DNA of 64,000 nt, from positions 62,001 to 126,000 of the forward strand of contig NZ_BBLY01000006.1 in the NCBI RefSeq assembly GCF_000971175.1. Reading direction: 5' to 3'. Shown in pieces: positions 17,068 through 31,176 of the stretch (position 1 is its first letter; every line of letters starts with the position of its first letter). The stretch is from Demequina pelophila. Lineage in GTDB: Bacteria > Actinomycetota > Actinomycetes > Actinomycetales > Demequinaceae. The notes below the pieces were generated by a model, which made no database searches, was not told the origin of the DNA, and saw only the letters and a list, made by a program, of their open reading frames with translations. The position numbers and the translations under genes are program-made.

Positions 17068-18029
17068 GCGAGATCGCGGGGCGTCGGCGGCGCGGTGTCG
17101 AGGAGGATCTGCCCGATCACGGCGGAGGCGGTGACGCCGTCGAACTCGGCCTCCGGGTCCAGGATGAGGCGGTGCGCGAGCACCACGTCGGCGAGCTCCT
17201 TGACGTCGTCGGGCACCACGTAGTGGCGGCCGTGCGCGAGCGCCCACGCGCGGCAGGCCCTGGACAGCGCGAGGGCTCCGCGCATCGACGCGCCCAGGCG
17301 CACCTGGGTGGCGGTGCGGGTCGCATGCACCAGCCGCGCGATGTAGTCGACGATGAGCGGGTGCTGCTCGACCTGGTCGGCCATCGCGCTCATCGCGCGG
17401 ATGGTGTCGAGCTCGACGATCGCGGGCACCACGACCCGGTGGGCGCGGCTGGCGTCGAGGATGCGCACGGTGGCCGCGTGGTCGGGGTAGCCCAGGGAGG
17501 TGCGCATCATGAAGCGGTCGAGCTGGGCCTCGGGCAGCGCGTAGGTGCCGGCCTGCTCGATGGGATTCTGGGTGGCGACCACCATGAACGGCGCCGTCAC
17601 CTCGCGCGTCACGCCGTCGGTGGTGACCTGGCCCTCCTCCATGACCTCGAGCAGCGCGGACTGGGTCTTGGGGCTGGCCCGGTTGATCTCGTCCCCCAGC
17701 ACCACGTTGGCGAAGACGGGTCCGTGGTGGAACTCGAAGCGCCCGGCCTGCTGGTCGAACACGGAGATGCCGGTGACGTCGCCGGGCAGCAGGTCGGGCG
17801 TGAACTGGATGCGGGTGGCGGTGCCGCGCACGGTCTGCGCGATCGCGCGGGCGAGCGAGGTCTTGCCCGTGCCGGGCACGTCCTCGAGGAGCAGGTGACC
17901 CTCCGCGATCATGGTCGTGAACGCGAGCTCGACCACGTGCCGCTTGCCCACCACCGCCTGCTCGACGTTGTCCACGAGGGCGCGGAACGTGCTCTCGCAC
18001 CACTGCGTGTGCTCGGTCGTGAGTGCCAT
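17064..18029 (-). CDS. MoxR-family AAA+ ATPase
   Basis: This 321-residue AAA+ protein is a MoxR-type chaperone. Walker A is [10 protein letters not shown] with Lys56, Walker B is [12 protein letters not shown], and the sensor/MoxR block [24 protein letters not shown] is intact. The lid region ends in [16 protein letters not shown], as in the family. MoxR ATPases work with DUF58/VWA proteins, and here the DUF58 gene overlaps directly downstream. The ATG at 18029 is preceded by AGGAGACCTCC-like sequence, a good ribosome site, and lies 26 bp after the giant surface-protein gene. It corresponds to aaa-atp of the PFNA cluster. Confidence 0.95.
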   Translation of the reverse strand: MALTTEHTQWCESTFRALVDNVEQAVVGKRHVVELAFTTMIAEGHLLLEDVPGTGKTSLARAIAQTVRGTATRIQFTPDLLPGDVTGISVFDQQAGRFEFHHGPVFANVVLGDEINRASPKTQSALLEVMEEGQVTTDGVTREVTAPFMVVATQNPIEQAGTYALPEAQLDRFMMRTSLGYPDHAATVRILDASRAHRVVVPAIVELDTIRAMSAMADQVEQHPLIVDYIARLVHATRTATQVRLGASMRGALALSRACRAWALAHGRHYVVPDDVKELADVVLAHRLILDPEAEFDGVTASAVIGQILLDTAPPTPRDLA

Positions 18030-18055
18030 GGAGGTCTCCTTGGTCGGGTGAGGGC

Positions 18056-21000
18056 TCAGCCGGCTGCCGCGGGGGCGGCCGGATCGGAGCCGACGGTCGT
18101 GGTGGCGGTGGTCGTGGTGGCGGCGGTCGTCGTGCCCGCGTCCGGGCTGGGGCTCGGGTCGGGGCTCGGGCTCGCGTCGGGGGTGGGCGAGTCGTCGGGA
18201 GCGGGCGTCTCGTCCGGCTCGGCCGGCCATCCGCCGCACTCGACCGTGTCGGACTGCCACGGCGCGACGCCGGCGAGAGCGCCCTGGAACGCGACCGTGA
18301 CGCGGGCGAAGCGCATGTCCGCGTCGCTGTCGACCACCGTGCCGTCCTCGGCGAACCGCGTGACGGTCACCGCGAAGTCCGCGGCGTCGCCACCCAGCGT
18401 CGGGGCGGGGGCGACCCCCACCGTGCACTGCGGGAACGCGACGGTCGCCCGGTAGGCGGGACCGCTCGCGGCGGTCACCGTGGTGGCCTGCTCGGAGCAC
18501 ACGCGTCCCAGTTCGCCCGCCTCGACGCACCAGCGGGCCAGCACCTCCTGCGGCGCGCCCACGCCCAGGGCCGCCTCGAAGTCGGCGCCGGTCGCCACGC
18601 CCTCGTACTGGAGCGCGAAGCGCGACGCGTCGCCGCGGTCCGGCGGCGCGAAGCGGGGCGCCTGCAGCAGCGGGATGGTGCACGCCGCCCCGTCGCCTGC
18701 GCAGGAGGCCCCGAGCGCGTAGCCGGAGCGCAGGACCGGCGCGCCCGGGTCGCTGTACGCGAACCAGCGCGGCCCGGTGGCCTGCGCGGTGCCGAAGTCG
18801 CGGGAGCCCACCCGGCTCACGGCGCACGCGTCCACGGCGTTGACGGCCAGCTGCGCCACGTCGACGCTGAGGGCGGCCCGGCCGTCGACCGCGTCGGCCG
18901 ACGGCACGCACTCCTCGCCCGGCGCCGCGAGCCCGACGACGGTGGAGGCGCCCGCGCCGCCCGCGGTCACGGTCACGGTCACCGTGGTCGAGTCCGCTCC
19001 GGCGACGTAGTCGGTGACCACGGAGTCGATGGTGGGGCGGCCGATGCCGTGGGCGTCGAAGGAGACGCCCGCGCCCGCGGCGTCGGCGCCGGGGAGGGCG
19101 GGCAGCTCGAGCGCCGTGACGGGGGTCGCGGTGACCTGCACCGGGGTGTTGGAGCCCACGGTGACCCCCGCGAACGTGACGCGGCCCGTGCGCGTCACGG
19201 CGCGCTCCTGGACGGTGCCGCCGACGGTGAAGCGGATGGCCCGCGTGGTGCGGTCCGCGATGTCGAGCACGATGTCCGCGGCGCGCCCCTCGCCGCCCGC
19301 GGTGACGGTCGGGGCCGTGCTCACGAAGACCGGCGCGGCGGGCGGCGCGTACGCCCACGCCGTCACGGCCGCCGCCCCCGGGGAGCGCCCCACGGCGTTG
19401 CGCGCGTACACGACGAAGCGGGTCCGCTCCCCGTTGGCCAGCCCCGCGATCGTGGTGCAGCGGCCCGCGGCGGTGCAGGTCGCGACCGGGACCCCGTCGG
19501 CCTCGACGTCGAAGCCCTCGAGCGCCGGGTACGCGCCGCTCGCGGCCCCCGGGTCCACCGCGAGCGTCACGGTGCCGTCGCCGTAGCCCACCTGGGTGAC
19601 CTGCGCCGGCGCGCGCGGGTAGCCGCGCAGGTCGAGCGCGAGGGCGCCGGCGCGGGCGGCGCCGCTGTCGCGGCCCAGCGCATCGGTCACCGTGAACCTC
19701 GCGCTGCACAGCGCGCCCGGCGCGGTGGACGGCCAGGAGGCGCGCACGACGTCGCCGTCGGCCGTGAACGTCACGTCGGGGCAGTCCGCCCCGCCGGTGA
19801 CCTCGCCGAGCTCGAGCGCGCCCAGCTCGGGCACCGGGTTGACCTCGCCCGTCCCGCCGATGACGCGGATGTCGCAGCCGTTCGCGTCCGCCTGCGAGCA
19901 CACCTTCGCCACCGTCGCCCCCTGCGGCAGCTCGGCAGGCAGCGGGCCCACCACCAGGGTGAGCGGCACGGTGCCGGTGAACGCCGAGCCCTGCGTCACC
20001 TCGACCGTGACCCGCACGGTCTCGGTCTGCCCCTCGCGGGTGCTCGCGTCGCCCAGCGCGCGCACGCGCAGCACCTGATCGTCCTGCTCGACGGCGAAGC
20101 GCGAGCCGGAGTACGCGGCCGCGAAGGACACGCCGCGCGGCGTCGCACCGGCCGGCCACCGGACCATCGCGAGCAGGTCGACGGTCTCGCTGGACCCGGG
20201 CGACACCTCGATGGACACGGGCGACAGCAGCGGCTGGGGGTCGTCGGGGATGATCGTGATCGGAAGGGGCACCACGGTCCACGCCTCCTGGCCGGCGAGC
20301 CGCACGGCGACGCGGCAGGTGTCCGCGTACGGGGCGCCCTCCCCGGCCTCGTAGCGCACCCGGGTGCCCGCGAGCGCGCGGCAGCGGCCCTGGGCCCGCA
20401 CGCCGCCGGCCTCGACGGCGTCCGCGTCGACCTCGATGCGGGTGCCGGCCGGCAGGGCGAGCATCGCGGCGACGTCGATGTCGACCCGGTCGCGCTCGGC
20501 CACCTCGATCGCCGGCACCGGATCCTTCAAGGCGAGCCGCGCATCGTCCTCCCCGGGGATCCGCAGGAACCCGTACGCGGTCACCGGGTCGCCCGCGAAG
20601 TCGGTTCCGGTCGCCTGGAAGGGGACGATGCGCCGGGTCGCCGGCAGCGGGCCGGCGAGCGTGCGTCCGGTCGCCGTGACGTCGGCCTGGTCGCCCCAGG
20701 GTTCGAGGTCGAGGCCGGCCGGGTCGCCGCTCGCCCAGGCCACCTTGCCGGAGAGCACGTCGACGCCGGTGACGAAGGCCTCGCGCGTGTCGAACGCGAG
20801 GATCGTGTCCGCGATCACGGGCACGTCGACCACCGGCTCGCGCACCGTCTTGACGACGATGCGCCCGTGGCCCACCGAGCCCCCCGACGTCTCCACGGTG
20901 TACAGGAACGCGAAGGTGCCCGGGTCCTCGGTCACCGTGATCGCGACGGTGCCGTCGGCCGCCTGGGCGGCCAGCGCATCGGCGTCCGGGAGCATCGCGG

Positions 21001-24000
21001 CGAGGCGGGCGTGCTCCTCGGTGCCCACGCGGGCGTCCGGCCGGACCCCGGTGAGCGTCAGCGTGCCGCCCGCGAGGTCGAGGTCGTTGGCCAGCGGCGA
21101 GACCACGATGCGCCGGCCCTCGACCGCCTGCGCCTGCACCACATCCGTCGACGTGACGGGGGCGGGGTCCGCGGTCGTCTCGATGATGCCGATGCGCGCG
21201 GAGCCCGTCGCGCGGAGCCCGCGCTCGTCGACCACCTCGAAGTCGAACGCGTCCTGGCCGCGCGCGCCCGGGTACGACGAGTACACGAGCGCGGTGCCGT
21301 CCGCGCTCACGCGCGCCGAGCCCTGGGCGGGCTGGGCGGCGATGCGGTCGAGCAGCACGGCGTCGCCGTCCGCGTCGAGCCCGCTGAAGTCCACGGGGAT
21401 GCGCACCTCCTGGCCGGAGGCGACGCGCCCACGGACGTCCGGCGGGACGGGCGCGGTGTTCTCCGCGCCGCCGGTCACGGTGACGACCACGCGGGCGGTG
21501 TCGCGCTGCGACGGGAAGCCGAGCACGTAGGCCGCGTAGTCGATGACGTAGGTGCCCGGCTCGTCGGGGGCGAGGTAGCGCACCAGGGGCCCGGCGGGGA
21601 ACGCGAGGCCCTGGTCCGCGGGCAGGTCCACGGAGCCGGCGTCGAGCGCGACCACCGCGCCGGCGGCGGCCGAGTCGTTGTCGAGCACGGGGATGTCCAC
21701 CTGGCCGCCCGCGCGCACCGTCACCGCGTCGTCGAGGGCGAGCGGCGGCGTGCCCTCGGCCGCCCCCAGCATCATCACGGTGAGCTCGCCCGCGACCGTG
21801 AGGTCCTCGTCGCCGGAGCCGTCCGAGACGGCGTAGCGGACCACCCCGATCACGCCCGGTCGGCCGTCGGCGGTGGAGCCGGACACGCGCAGCGCGCCGT
21901 GGCCCACGATCGCCGCGCTCAGCGTCGCGCCGTCGGCGGGCTCTCGGGACAGCTCGGACAGCAGCAGCACGCGACCGCCGGGGTTGGCGACGGAGGCGAG
22001 CACGTCCACCGTCGAGTCCTCGCTGGGCCGCACGAAGGCCGTGAGCGGCACGGCCGCCAGCTGCTCCTGGGCGGGGTCGATCACGGTGACCCGGACGCGG
22101 CCGCGCGCCTCGGACACGCCGTCGGTCACCGCGACGTCGACCAGATAGGTGGCCGGTGCCGCCGCCTCGAAGCCGAAGGTCGCCTGCCCGGGCAGCGCCT
22201 CGACCGTCGCGCCGTCCAGGTCGACGGCCACGTCGGTCACCGTGACGGGGCCCCTCGCGCCCGTGACGCGCTCCGCAAGCGGCACGGTGAGGCGGGTGCC
22301 GGCCACCACGGTCGCCACCGTGGGCTCGACGACGAGCCGCGGATCCGGACGCACCGTCACGGTGAGCTCCCGAGTGGTCTGCTCGCCGGTCGAGTCCGCC
22401 ACGGTCACCTCGACCGCGGCTGTCGCGCCCTGCGTCGCGCTCGCGTCCGTGTGGTGGAAGGTGAGGCGGCCCTGGGGGGTGACGGTGACCGCGCCGTGCT
22501 CCGCCTCAGTCGTGGCGCCCGCCACGTACAGGGGGTCGCCGTCGGGGTCCACCCAGCCGCGCAGCACGTCGACCGTCACGGTCGACCCGGGCACCACCTC
22601 GGGACTCGGCCATGCGGTCACGCCCCCGTCGCCGGACCACACCGGCGCCGCGCTGTCCCCGTCGGGGGACACGGTCAGGGTCACGGAGGCGGGATCCGAG
22701 CGCAGCCCGTCGTCCGCGGTGCCGTCCGTGACGACGTAGCTCAGCGTGGCGGAGCCGGTCGCCCCGGCCGCGACGTCGGCGACGAGCGACTGGCCGTCGT
22801 CGCCCACCCGGACGGTCGCGAAGTCGGCGTCCGGGCCCTCGACCTCGTCCGCGACGATCGTGAGCACGTCGCCGTTGGGGTCGTGGTCGTTGAGCAGCAC
22901 CGGGAGGCGCACCTGGCGGCCCTCGCGCACGCCCAGCGCGTCGTCCTCCGCGACCGGCGGCTCGGGCGTGGTGGGCTCCTGCGCGACCTCCCCCGTGGAG
23001 TCCGCGTCCGTCGGCTCGGACTCCTGCTCCCAGCCCTGGGACGAGGCGAGGAGCAGGCCCGTGGGCACGTCCCACACCCAGCCCGAGCGCGATTCGTTGA
23101 GGATCGCCCGCGAGCCGTTGGTGCGCAGGACGGGCACGATGCGCTCGGGCAGCGCCTCCCCGCCGTAGTCGAGGTCGACGGCCGTGCCGTCCGAGCTCCA
23201 CAGCGCCCCGCGCGCCTCGCCGGGCGCGAGCCACGCGGCGTGGACCGTGCCGTCCACGTCGACGGGGCGCGCGGGCACGGCGCCCGGGACGCCGGCCGCG
23301 AACGCGCGCACGGGGTCGCCCTCCGCGGGCACCTCGAGCAGGCCCTGGGCGTCGGCCACGTAGACCGCGTCGCCCGGGCCCGAGCGCTGCAGGACGGCGG
23401 ACTCGTCGACCTCGATCTCGAGGTGCGCCTCCGCGCCCTCGCGCCACAGCAGGCCCGAATCCGCCGCGAGCAGCACCCACGCGCCGCCCGCGAGGGTCAT
23501 GGTCGCCTGGGCGGGGGCGCTGGGCACGGGGTCGAGGCCGGCGACGCGGCCGTCGGCGCGGGCGCGCAGCACTTGGCGCGTCTCGGGGCAGTAGGCGGTG
23601 ACCAGCCCGGACGAGTCGACCGCCACGGCCGCCGCGCGGAAGCCCTCGACGCCCGGATCGAGCCGGACCGGCTCGAGCGCGGTGCCGTCGGACAGCCGGC
23701 CCACGAGCACCTGGCCCTGCTGGGTGCGGTAGGCGACCACGTCTCCGCTCGCGGCCACCTCGACGGTGCCCGCCGGAGTGGGCACGGAGCCGTCGGACGC
23801 GGCCGTCACCTCGACGGGCCGGCCGGCCTCGACGGGCGTCACGATCGAGGCGCCCGCGGTGAACACCAGCAGCCGGCCCGCGTGCTGGGCCAGGTCCGAG
23901 ATGGAGGCGGCCGCCTTGACCGTGTCGACCTCCGCCACCGCGGTGTTGACGCGCGCGAAGCGCTGCGCGGCGCCGGTCTGCACCGCCCACACGGACGGGT

Positions 24001-24136
24001 CGACGGCCGTCACCTCACGCTCGTCGACGCCGGGCGCGACGACGATGCCCACCGCGGCGGCGAGCACCAGCGCGGCCCCCACGATCCTGCGCGCCATCCG
24101 CCGGCGACCGGCGGTCACGCGGCCCACATCCGCCAC
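18056..24136 (-). CDS. Giant Ig-like/fibronectin type III surface protein (PFNA cluster FN3)
   Basis: This 2026-residue protein has a basic N-terminus and one hydrophobic helix (residues 18-34) that should export and anchor it. Residues 40-360 look like a beta-propeller or lectin-type module with repeated 'V-V-A-DG' strands. A Pro/Thr linker (365-395) is followed by a long run of cadherin/Ig-like beta domains, several with the [13 protein letters not shown] or [10 protein letters not shown] motif (about 395-1500). A fibronectin type III domain (about 1505-1600) contains [18 protein letters not shown]. The tail (1966-2026) is Asp/Pro/Thr-rich. No LPXTG-type signal is seen. It starts with GTG 3 bp after the kinase gene. 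Its partner genes match the bifidobacterial PFNA cluster, where FN3 is thought to be a surface adhesin or sensor. Confidence 0.85.
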   Translation of the reverse strand: MADVGRVTAGRRRMARRIVGAALVLAAAVGIVVAPGVDEREVTAVDPSVWAVQTGAAQRFARVNTAVAEVDTVKAAASISDLAQHAGRLLVFTAGASIVTPVEAGRPVEVTAASDGSVPTPAGTVEVAASGDVVAYRTQQGQVLVGRLSDGTALEPVRLDPGVEGFRAAAVAVDSSGLVTAYCPETRQVLRARADGRVAGLDPVPSAPAQATMTLAGGAWVLLAADSGLLWREGAEAHLEIEVDESAVLQRSGPGDAVYVADAQGLLEVPAEGDPVRAFAAGVPGAVPARPVDVDGTVHAAWLAPGEARGALWSSDGTAVDLDYGGEALPERIVPVLRTNGSRAILNESRSGWVWDVPTGLLLASSQGWEQESEPTDADSTGEVAQEPTTPEPPVAEDDALGVREGRQVRLPVLLNDHDPNGDVLTIVADEVEGPDADFATVRVGDDGQSLVADVAAGATGSATLSYVVTDGTADDGLRSDPASVTLTVSPDGDSAAPVWSGDGGVTAWPSPEVVPGSTVTVDVLRGWVDPDGDPLYVAGATTEAEHGAVTVTPQGRLTFHHTDASATQGATAAVEVTVADSTGEQTTRELTVTVRPDPRLVVEPTVATVVAGTRLTVPLAERVTGARGPVTVTDVAVDLDGATVEALPGQATFGFEAAAPATYLVDVAVTDGVSEARGRVRVTVIDPAQEQLAAVPLTAFVRPSEDSTVDVLASVANPGGRVLLLSELSREPADGATLSAAIVGHGALRVSGSTADGRPGVIGVVRYAVSDGSGDEDLTVAGELTVMMLGAAEGTPPLALDDAVTVRAGGQVDIPVLDNDSAAAGAVVALDAGSVDLPADQGLAFPAGPLVRYLAPDEPGTYVIDYAAYVLGFPSQRDTARVVVTVTGGAENTAPVPPDVRGRVASGQEVRIPVDFSGLDADGDAVLLDRIAAQPAQGSARVSADGTALVYSSYPGARGQDAFDFEVVDERGLRATGSARIGIIETTADPAPVTSTDVVQAQAVEGRRIVVSPLANDLDLAGGTLTLTGVRPDARVGTEEHARLAAMLPDADALAAQAADGTVAITVTEDPGTFAFLYTVETSGGSVGHGRIVVKTVREPVVDVPVIADTILAFDTREAFVTGVDVLSGKVAWASGDPAGLDLEPWGDQADVTATGRTLAGPLPATRRIVPFQATGTDFAGDPVTAYGFLRIPGEDDARLALKDPVPAIEVAERDRVDIDVAAMLALPAGTRIEVDADAVEAGGVRAQGRCRALAGTRVRYEAGEGAPYADTCRVAVRLAGQEAWTVVPLPITIIPDDPQPLLSPVSIEVSPGSSETVDLLAMVRWPAGATPRGVSFAAAYSGSRFAVEQDDQVLRVRALGDASTREGQTETVRVTVEVTQGSAFTGTVPLTLVVGPLPAELPQGATVAKVCSQADANGCDIRVIGGTGEVNPVPELGALELGEVTGGADCPDVTFTADGDVVRASWPSTAPGALCSARFTVTDALGRDSGAARAGALALDLRGYPRAPAQVTQVGYGDGTVTLAVDPGAASGAYPALEGFDVEADGVPVATCTAAGRCTTIAGLANGERTRFVVYARNAVGRSPGAAAVTAWAYAPPAAPVFVSTAPTVTAGGEGRAADIVLDIADRTTRAIRFTVGGTVQERAVTRTGRVTFAGVTVGSNTPVQVTATPVTALELPALPGADAAGAGVSFDAHGIGRPTIDSVVTDYVAGADSTTVTVTVTAGGAGASTVVGLAAPGEECVPSADAVDGRAALSVDVAQLAVNAVDACAVSRVGSRDFGTAQATGPRWFAYSDPGAPVLRSGYALGASCAGDGAACTIPLLQAPRFAPPDRGDASRFALQYEGVATGADFEAALGVGAPQEVLARWCVEAGELGRVCSEQATTVTAASGPAYRATVAFPQCTVGVAPAPTLGGDAADFAVTVTRFAEDGTVVDSDADMRFARVTVAFQGALAGVAPWQSDTVECGGWPAEPDETPAPDDSPTPDASPSPDPSPSPDAGTTTAATTTTATTTVGSDPAAPAAAG

Positions 24137-24139
24137 GGC

Positions 24140-25219
24140 TCAGCCCCCCAGCAGCACCGCTGCGGCGACCCCGGCGGCCGCGGCCGCGACGCCGGCGACC
24201 AGCCCCACGAGCACCCCGATCCCGCGTCGGCGGCGCGGCGCCTCCCCGGCGGGCTCGCTCGAGGTGCCGCGCGCCCGCCTCGACGCGACCGGGACGGTCG
24301 AGCGGACGGGGCCGCGGGGCGTGTCCGGGTCGGGCGCCGCGACCGTGCGCGCCCAGCTCTCGTCGGGCACGTCGAGCGGGGTCACGGGGAGGTCGAGCCG
24401 GCGTTGGACGTCCTGCAGCGCCTGCGCGAACGCGAGCGCCGTCGGGTACCGGTCGCCGGGAATCCTGCGCAGTCCGCCGGCGAGCGCGTCCTCGAGGGAC
24501 TGCGGCACGTCGTCGCGGCCCGTGGGCGTGTAGCGGGCCTGCCGGATGCGGGCCTTGAGCTGCGGCTCGGGCAGCCGCCGCTCGGGGACCTCGAACGGGC
24601 TGCGCTGCGCCAGCAGCGAATAGACGGTGGCGGCGAGCGACCACACCTCGGACGCGACCGTGCCGGTGGACCGGTGGTCCACCACCTCGGGTGCGCTCCA
24701 CGGCGGGCTCATCGCGATCTCGTCCGCGTCGCCGGCGGCGCGCACGGTCGCGACGCCGAAGTCGGCGAGCACCGGCTGGCCGAACGCGGTGATGAGGATG
24801 TTGGACGGCTTGATGTCGCGGTGGAGCAGCCCGGCCCGGTGCGCGGCCTCGACCGCGCTCGCGATGCGCACGCCGATCGCGAGCGCGCGCTCGACCTCCA
24901 TGGGCTCGGCACGGTAGCCGCGCAGCGAGCCCGGGCAGTGCTCGACCACCATGTACGGCCGCCCGTCCGCGGACACGGAGGCCTCGTGGAGCGTGAGGAT
25001 CGACGGGTGCGCGGACAGCGCCGCGAGCGCGTCCGCCTCCGCGGCCAGGGCGCGCGCGGCCGCCGCGTCCACCTGCGCGTGCAGCACCTTCACCGCGACC
25101 TGACGCCGCGGCATGTCCTGCTGATAGAGGAACACGTCCGCGAACCCGCCCTGGCCGAGCGCGCGCACATACGAGTAGCCGGGCAGCACGGGCGGCTGGA
25201 GGGCCTGACTACGCGCCAT
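24140..25219 (-). CDS. Membrane Ser/Thr protein kinase (Pkb2-like, PFNA cluster)
   Basis: This 359-residue protein is a Hanks-type kinase. The Gly loop GQGGFADV, Lys44, the catalytic HRDIKPSN with Asp135 and DFG with Asp153 are all present, followed by SPPWSAPE. The C-terminal part is a disordered Pro/Arg-rich linker, then one transmembrane helix (about 335-357) at the very end with almost nothing outside the cell. It therefore lacks a sensor domain of its own. The giant FN3 protein encoded 3 bp downstream could serve as the outside sensor; that is inference. It begins 18 bp after gcvP. The order kinase-FN3-MoxR-DUF58-transglutaminase-FHA-PP2C is that of the PFNA cluster. Confidence 0.92.
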   Translation of the reverse strand: MARSQALQPPVLPGYSYVRALGQGGFADVFLYQQDMPRRQVAVKVLHAQVDAAAARALAAEADALAALSAHPSILTLHEASVSADGRPYMVVEHCPGSLRGYRAEPMEVERALAIGVRIASAVEAAHRAGLLHRDIKPSNILITAFGQPVLADFGVATVRAAGDADEIAMSPPWSAPEVVDHRSTGTVASEVWSLAATVYSLLAQRSPFEVPERRLPEPQLKARIRQARYTPTGRDDVPQSLEDALAGGLRRIPGDRYPTALAFAQALQDVQRRLDLPVTPLDVPDESWARTVAAPDPDTPRGPVRSTVPVASRRARGTSSEPAGEAPRRRRGIGVLVGLVAGVAAAAAGVAAAVLLGG

Positions 25220-25237
25220 GGGCTCCCCCGGCCACGG

Positions 25238-28105
<2,868 letters not shown>

Positions 28106-28130
28106 CGACGGGGTTTGACCGACGGGCGGG

Positions 28131-28145
28131 GCCGGGAGACCCGGC
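28131..28145 (-). terminator. Short hairpin at the end of the flippase-like gene
   Basis: GCCGGG/CCCGGC with a 3-nt loop starts at the last base of the stop codon of the upstream gene and lies 25 nt before gcvP. It is too short to be sure of; it may attenuate read-through into gcvP. Confidence 0.3.
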
Positions 28146-29059
28146 TACTGCCCTGTCGAACCGGATTCCGACGCCCGGCGCCCGCGGGCGCCGATCAGGA
28201 GGCCCACGCCCAGACCCGCGAGGTCCGCGAGGGTGAGGAGGAAGCGGCTGACGATCGCGATGGAGAGCGCCTCTCCGGTGGTCGCGACGGTGCGCAGCGT
28301 GAGCACGAGCGCGCCCTCGCGGGCTCCCGCGCCCGCGGGCGCGAAGACGACGACGAAGCCGACCAGCCAGGAGAAGGCGAAGGCGCCGATGGCGAGCGCG
28401 AGGCTCGCCCCGTGCGCGAGCTCGCGTAGCAGCAGCCACGCCTGCAGGCCCTGGAACAGCCACTGCGCCGCGTTCCACAGCACCGCCACCGCCAGCGGGC
28501 CGGCGCCCACGTGCGCCGGGGTCTCGGTGCGCTTGGTCAGGCGAAACGCAAGCGTCACGAGCCGCTCGAGCACGGGCGGCACGAGCGTGGCGGCCATGCC
28601 CGCCACGAGGATCAGCGCCCACCAGTAGTCCGCGAGCGAACCCGGCACGGACACGAGCAGCGCGAGCGCGCCCACCACGCCGGCTGTCGCGGCGCCCACG
28701 ATCATGGCCACGATGGATCCGGTGAAGGCGCGGGCACGGCTCACCCCGTGATCGCGTGCGAACTCCGCCTGGGCCAGCACCGGCCACACCGCGCCCGGGA
28801 CATACTTGCCCATCTGCGACAGGAAGAACACGCGCAACGCCTCGAGGATGTGCGTGTCGAGCCCGATCGCCCGCATCACCGCCCGCCAGGCGAGCGCCGA
28901 GCAGAACAGGCCCGTCAGCCCCGCAGCGAAGGCACCCAGCACGGACCCCAAGGTCAACGAGGCCAGGCCCGCCGACACATCGTCCCAGGTCTCGACGACG
29001 GCCCAGACGAGCAGTCCGGCCGCGACCGCGAGGAAGCCCCACCGCAGCGCGTTCCTCAT
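28145..29059 (-). CDS. LPG synthase TM-region/flippase-like membrane protein
   Basis: This 304-residue protein has about eight hydrophobic helices and belongs to the family of the membrane part of lysylphosphatidylglycerol synthase MprF (PF03706, UPF0104). The typical FFLSQMGKYVPGAVWPVLAQAE and VVFAPAGAGAREGAL segments are present. Stand-alone members are thought to flip or transport lipid-linked molecules in glycan synthesis. It overlaps the epimerase gene by 4 bp and lies beside a glycosyltransferase and the rml genes, which fits a role in surface polysaccharide export. The shorter ATG start at 29059 is chosen because it abuts that stop. Confidence 0.78.
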   Translation of the reverse strand: MRNALRWGFLAVAAGLLVWAVVETWDDVSAGLASLTLGSVLGAFAAGLTGLFCSALAWRAVMRAIGLDTHILEALRVFFLSQMGKYVPGAVWPVLAQAEFARDHGVSRARAFTGSIVAMIVGAATAGVVGALALLVSVPGSLADYWWALILVAGMAATLVPPVLERLVTLAFRLTKRTETPAHVGAGPLAVAVLWNAAQWLFQGLQAWLLLRELAHGASLALAIGAFAFSWLVGFVVVFAPAGAGAREGALVLTLRTVATTGEALSIAIVSRFLLTLADLAGLGVGLLIGARGRRASESGSTGQ

Positions 29060-29913
29060 CGACGTGCCTCCCACATGCGCCGCAAGCCATCCGCGAGCGA
29101 CATCCGCGGGGTCCAGCCGAGCGCGTGGCGCGCGAGCGACACGTCGAGCCACGTCGACGGCGCGTCGTGGCCACGGGCGGCGTGGCGCTCGATGGCCGGC
29201 TCGAGCGGCGCGACGGTGTAGCGGACCAGGTCCGCGAGGTCGGCCAGGTGGGTGGGCCGGCCGGATCCCGCGTTCACGACGGCGGGCGCGTCGGGGCGCT
29301 CGACCACGGTCGCGACGAGGTCCGCGACGTCGTCCACGTAGACGTAGTCGCGCTCGGCGTCGGGATCGCCGTAGACGCGGATGGGCTCGCCCGCGAGGAC
29401 CGCGTCCATCCAGATGGCGAGGACGCCCTGCTTGCCGCCGCCCTGCTGGCCGGGGCCGTAGGCGTTCGCGATGCGCAACGCCGTGGCGGGTGCGCCGGCA
29501 CGCCGGACGAGGCGCTCCTGGGCGAGCTTGAACTCGCCGTAGGCGTTGGCGGGGTGGGGCTCGTGGTCCTCGCGGTAGGGCGGCAGGCCCGGGTGGCCGT
29601 AGACGGCGCCGCCCGAGGACATGAGGACGATGCGGGGCGGCACGTCGAGCGCCGCGGAGGCCTCGACGGCCTCCTCAAGGACCGCGAGCTCCTCGCGCGC
29701 GAGCTCGGGTCGCTCCGCGGCGACCGCGGGCGTCACGGAGCCGGCGGCCCACACGACCGTGTGGACGCCACGCGCGCGCTCGGACCAGCGCCCGTCGACC
29801 ACGAGGGGGTCGTGCCGCGGATGGAGGCTCACGCGGTGGCCGCGGCGGGTGAGCTCGCGAACCGCCGCGTCGCCCAGGAAGCCCCCGGATCCCACGACGG
29901 CCACGTCATACAC
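29056..29913 (-). CDS. NAD-dependent sugar epimerase/dehydratase
   Basis: This 285-residue short-chain dehydrogenase-type protein has the N-terminal Rossmann motif VVGSGGFLG and the downstream blocks SSGGAVYG, YGEFKLAQE (Tyr-x3-Lys catalytic pair), and DYVYVDDVADLV. These are typical of UDP-glucose 4-epimerase-like extended SDRs acting on nucleotide sugars. I take the GTG at 29913 as start because AGGTGGG lies 6 nt upstream and the Rossmann strand begins at once; an ATG at 29952 is possible but has no usable ribosome site. It is divergent from the glycosyltransferase gene and coupled to the membrane protein gene. Confidence 0.82.
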   Translation of the reverse strand: MYDVAVVGSGGFLGDAAVRELTRRGHRVSLHPRHDPLVVDGRWSERARGVHTVVWAAGSVTPAVAAERPELAREELAVLEEAVEASAALDVPPRIVLMSSGGAVYGHPGLPPYREDHEPHPANAYGEFKLAQERLVRRAGAPATALRIANAYGPGQQGGGKQGVLAIWMDAVLAGEPIRVYGDPDAERDYVYVDDVADLVATVVERPDAPAVVNAGSGRPTHLADLADLVRYTVAPLEPAIERHAARGHDAPSTWLDVSLARHALGWTPRMSLADGLRRMWEARR

Positions 29914-29955
29914 TGTGCCCACCTGCCACCGTCCCTCGTGATCGGACCTCATCCT

Positions 29956-31137
29956 ATGGCGTCACGCCGTCTGCTCGTCCTGACGTCGACGCTGCCGGCC
30001 CGCGAGGGCGACGGCACGCCGGGATTCGTGTCGGACCTGTCCCGGGAGCTCGCCCGCGACCACGAGGTCCGGGTGCTGGCGCCCGCGGTCCCCGGGGCCG
30101 CGGAGTCGGAGACGCTCGCCGACGCGGTGGAGGTGCGGCGGTACCGGTACTTCCCCCGCCGCTGGGAGGACCTGGCCGACGGGGCGATCCTCGAGAACGT
30201 CCGCGCCCGCCGGTCCCGCCTGGTCCAGGTGCCGTTCCTGCTCGGCGGCCTTGCCGCCGCGCTGCGGCGCGAGCTGCGCGACTTCCGGCCCGACGCGATC
30301 CACGCCCACTGGATCATCCCGCAGGCCGCGGTGGCGGCGCAGTTCGCGGGCCACGTCCCCACGGTGGTGACGACCCTGGGCGGCGACCTCTACGCGCTGG
30401 AGGGCTCGCTGGCCGTCGCGGCCAAGCGTCGCGCGCTCACCCACGCGCGTGCCGTCACGGTCATGAGCGCGGACATGCGCGACCGCGCGATCGCCCTCGG
30501 CGCGGACCCGGCGACCACGCACGTGATGCCCATGGGCGCGCGGCTGAGGACCCTGGCCGGCGACGAGCCGGAGCAGGCGCCCGCGACCAGGAAGCACCCG
30601 GTCGAGCTGCTCGCGGTCGGACGGCTGGTCGAGAAGAAGGGCTTCGACGTCCTGCTCGACGCGATCGGCAGGCTCCGTGCCCGTACCCACCTGACCATCG
30701 TGGGCGACGGTCCCGAGCGCGCGCGTCTCGAACAGGCGGCCGCCCGCCTGCCGGTGACCTTCGCCGGCACGCTTTCGCGCGAGGACCTCGATGCGCAGTA
30801 CCGGCGGGCCGCCGTCGCCGTCGTCCCCTCTCGCCGGGCCGCCTCGGGTGACCAGGACGGGCTGCCGGTTGCGATGCTCGAGGCGATGGGCGCGGGCCTG
30901 CCCGTCGTCGGCTCCGACCTGCCCGGCATCAACGAGGCCCTCGAGGCGGGCCGCTCCGGTGTGCTGGTGCCGCCGGGGGACGCGGGCGCGCTCGCGCGCA
31001 CGCTCGAGGTCCTGGTGGACGACCCGGAGCTGCGCACCGTGCTGGGCGCGGGGGCCCGCGCCCGGGCGCAGGAGTACACGGTCGAGGCCGTGGGTGAGCG
31101 GTACCGGCGGCTGTTCGCGGACGTGCTGGGCGGCTGA
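29956..31137 (+). CDS. GT4-family glycosyltransferase
   Basis: This 393-residue GT-B fold enzyme starts with MASRRLLVLTSTLPAREGDGTPGFVSDL, the usual beta-strand and Gly-containing loop of GT4 enzymes. The C-terminal donor-binding half has LLAVGRLVEKKGFDVL, IVGDGPER and the EX7E-type motif DGLPVAMLEAMGAGLPVVGSDLPG. It transfers a sugar from a nucleotide donor to a lipid or glycan acceptor. The neighbours (epimerase, flippase-like protein, rml genes) point to rhamnose-containing cell-wall or capsular glycan. Donor and acceptor cannot be named from sequence. Confidence 0.88.
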   Translation: MASRRLLVLTSTLPAREGDGTPGFVSDLSRELARDHEVRVLAPAVPGAAESETLADAVEVRRYRYFPRRWEDLADGAILENVRARRSRLVQVPFLLGGLAAALRRELRDFRPDAIHAHWIIPQAAVAAQFAGHVPTVVTTLGGDLYALEGSLAVAAKRRALTHARAVTVMSADMRDRAIALGADPATTHVMPMGARLRTLAGDEPEQAPATRKHPVELLAVGRLVEKKGFDVLLDAIGRLRARTHLTIVGDGPERARLEQAAARLPVTFAGTLSREDLDAQYRRAAVAVVPSRRAASGDQDGLPVAMLEAMGAGLPVVGSDLPGINEALEAGRSGVLVPPGDAGALARTLEVLVDDPELRTVLGAGARARAQEYTVEAVGERYRRLFADVLGG

Positions 31138-31155
31138 GCCTCGCTACGGGCGGGC

Positions 31156-31176
31156 CGCGGGGCTCACAGCCCCGCG
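31156..31176 (-). terminator. Hairpin at the rmlC stop
   Basis: CGCGGGGCT / AGCCCCGCG with a 3-nt loop overlaps the rmlC stop codon. It sits between convergent genes (glycosyltransferase and rmlC) and may terminate either. Confidence 0.4.

Noticed and set aside
28106..28144. Glycine riboswitch before gcvP
   Set aside because: Only 39 bp are available before the upstream gene, and the region before gcvT is coding. No tandem glycine aptamer fits.
29914..29952. Longer start for the epimerase gene (ATG 29952)
   Set aside because: No ribosome site at a usable distance and 13 extra residues before the Rossmann strand; GTG 29913 has AGGTGGG at 6 nt.
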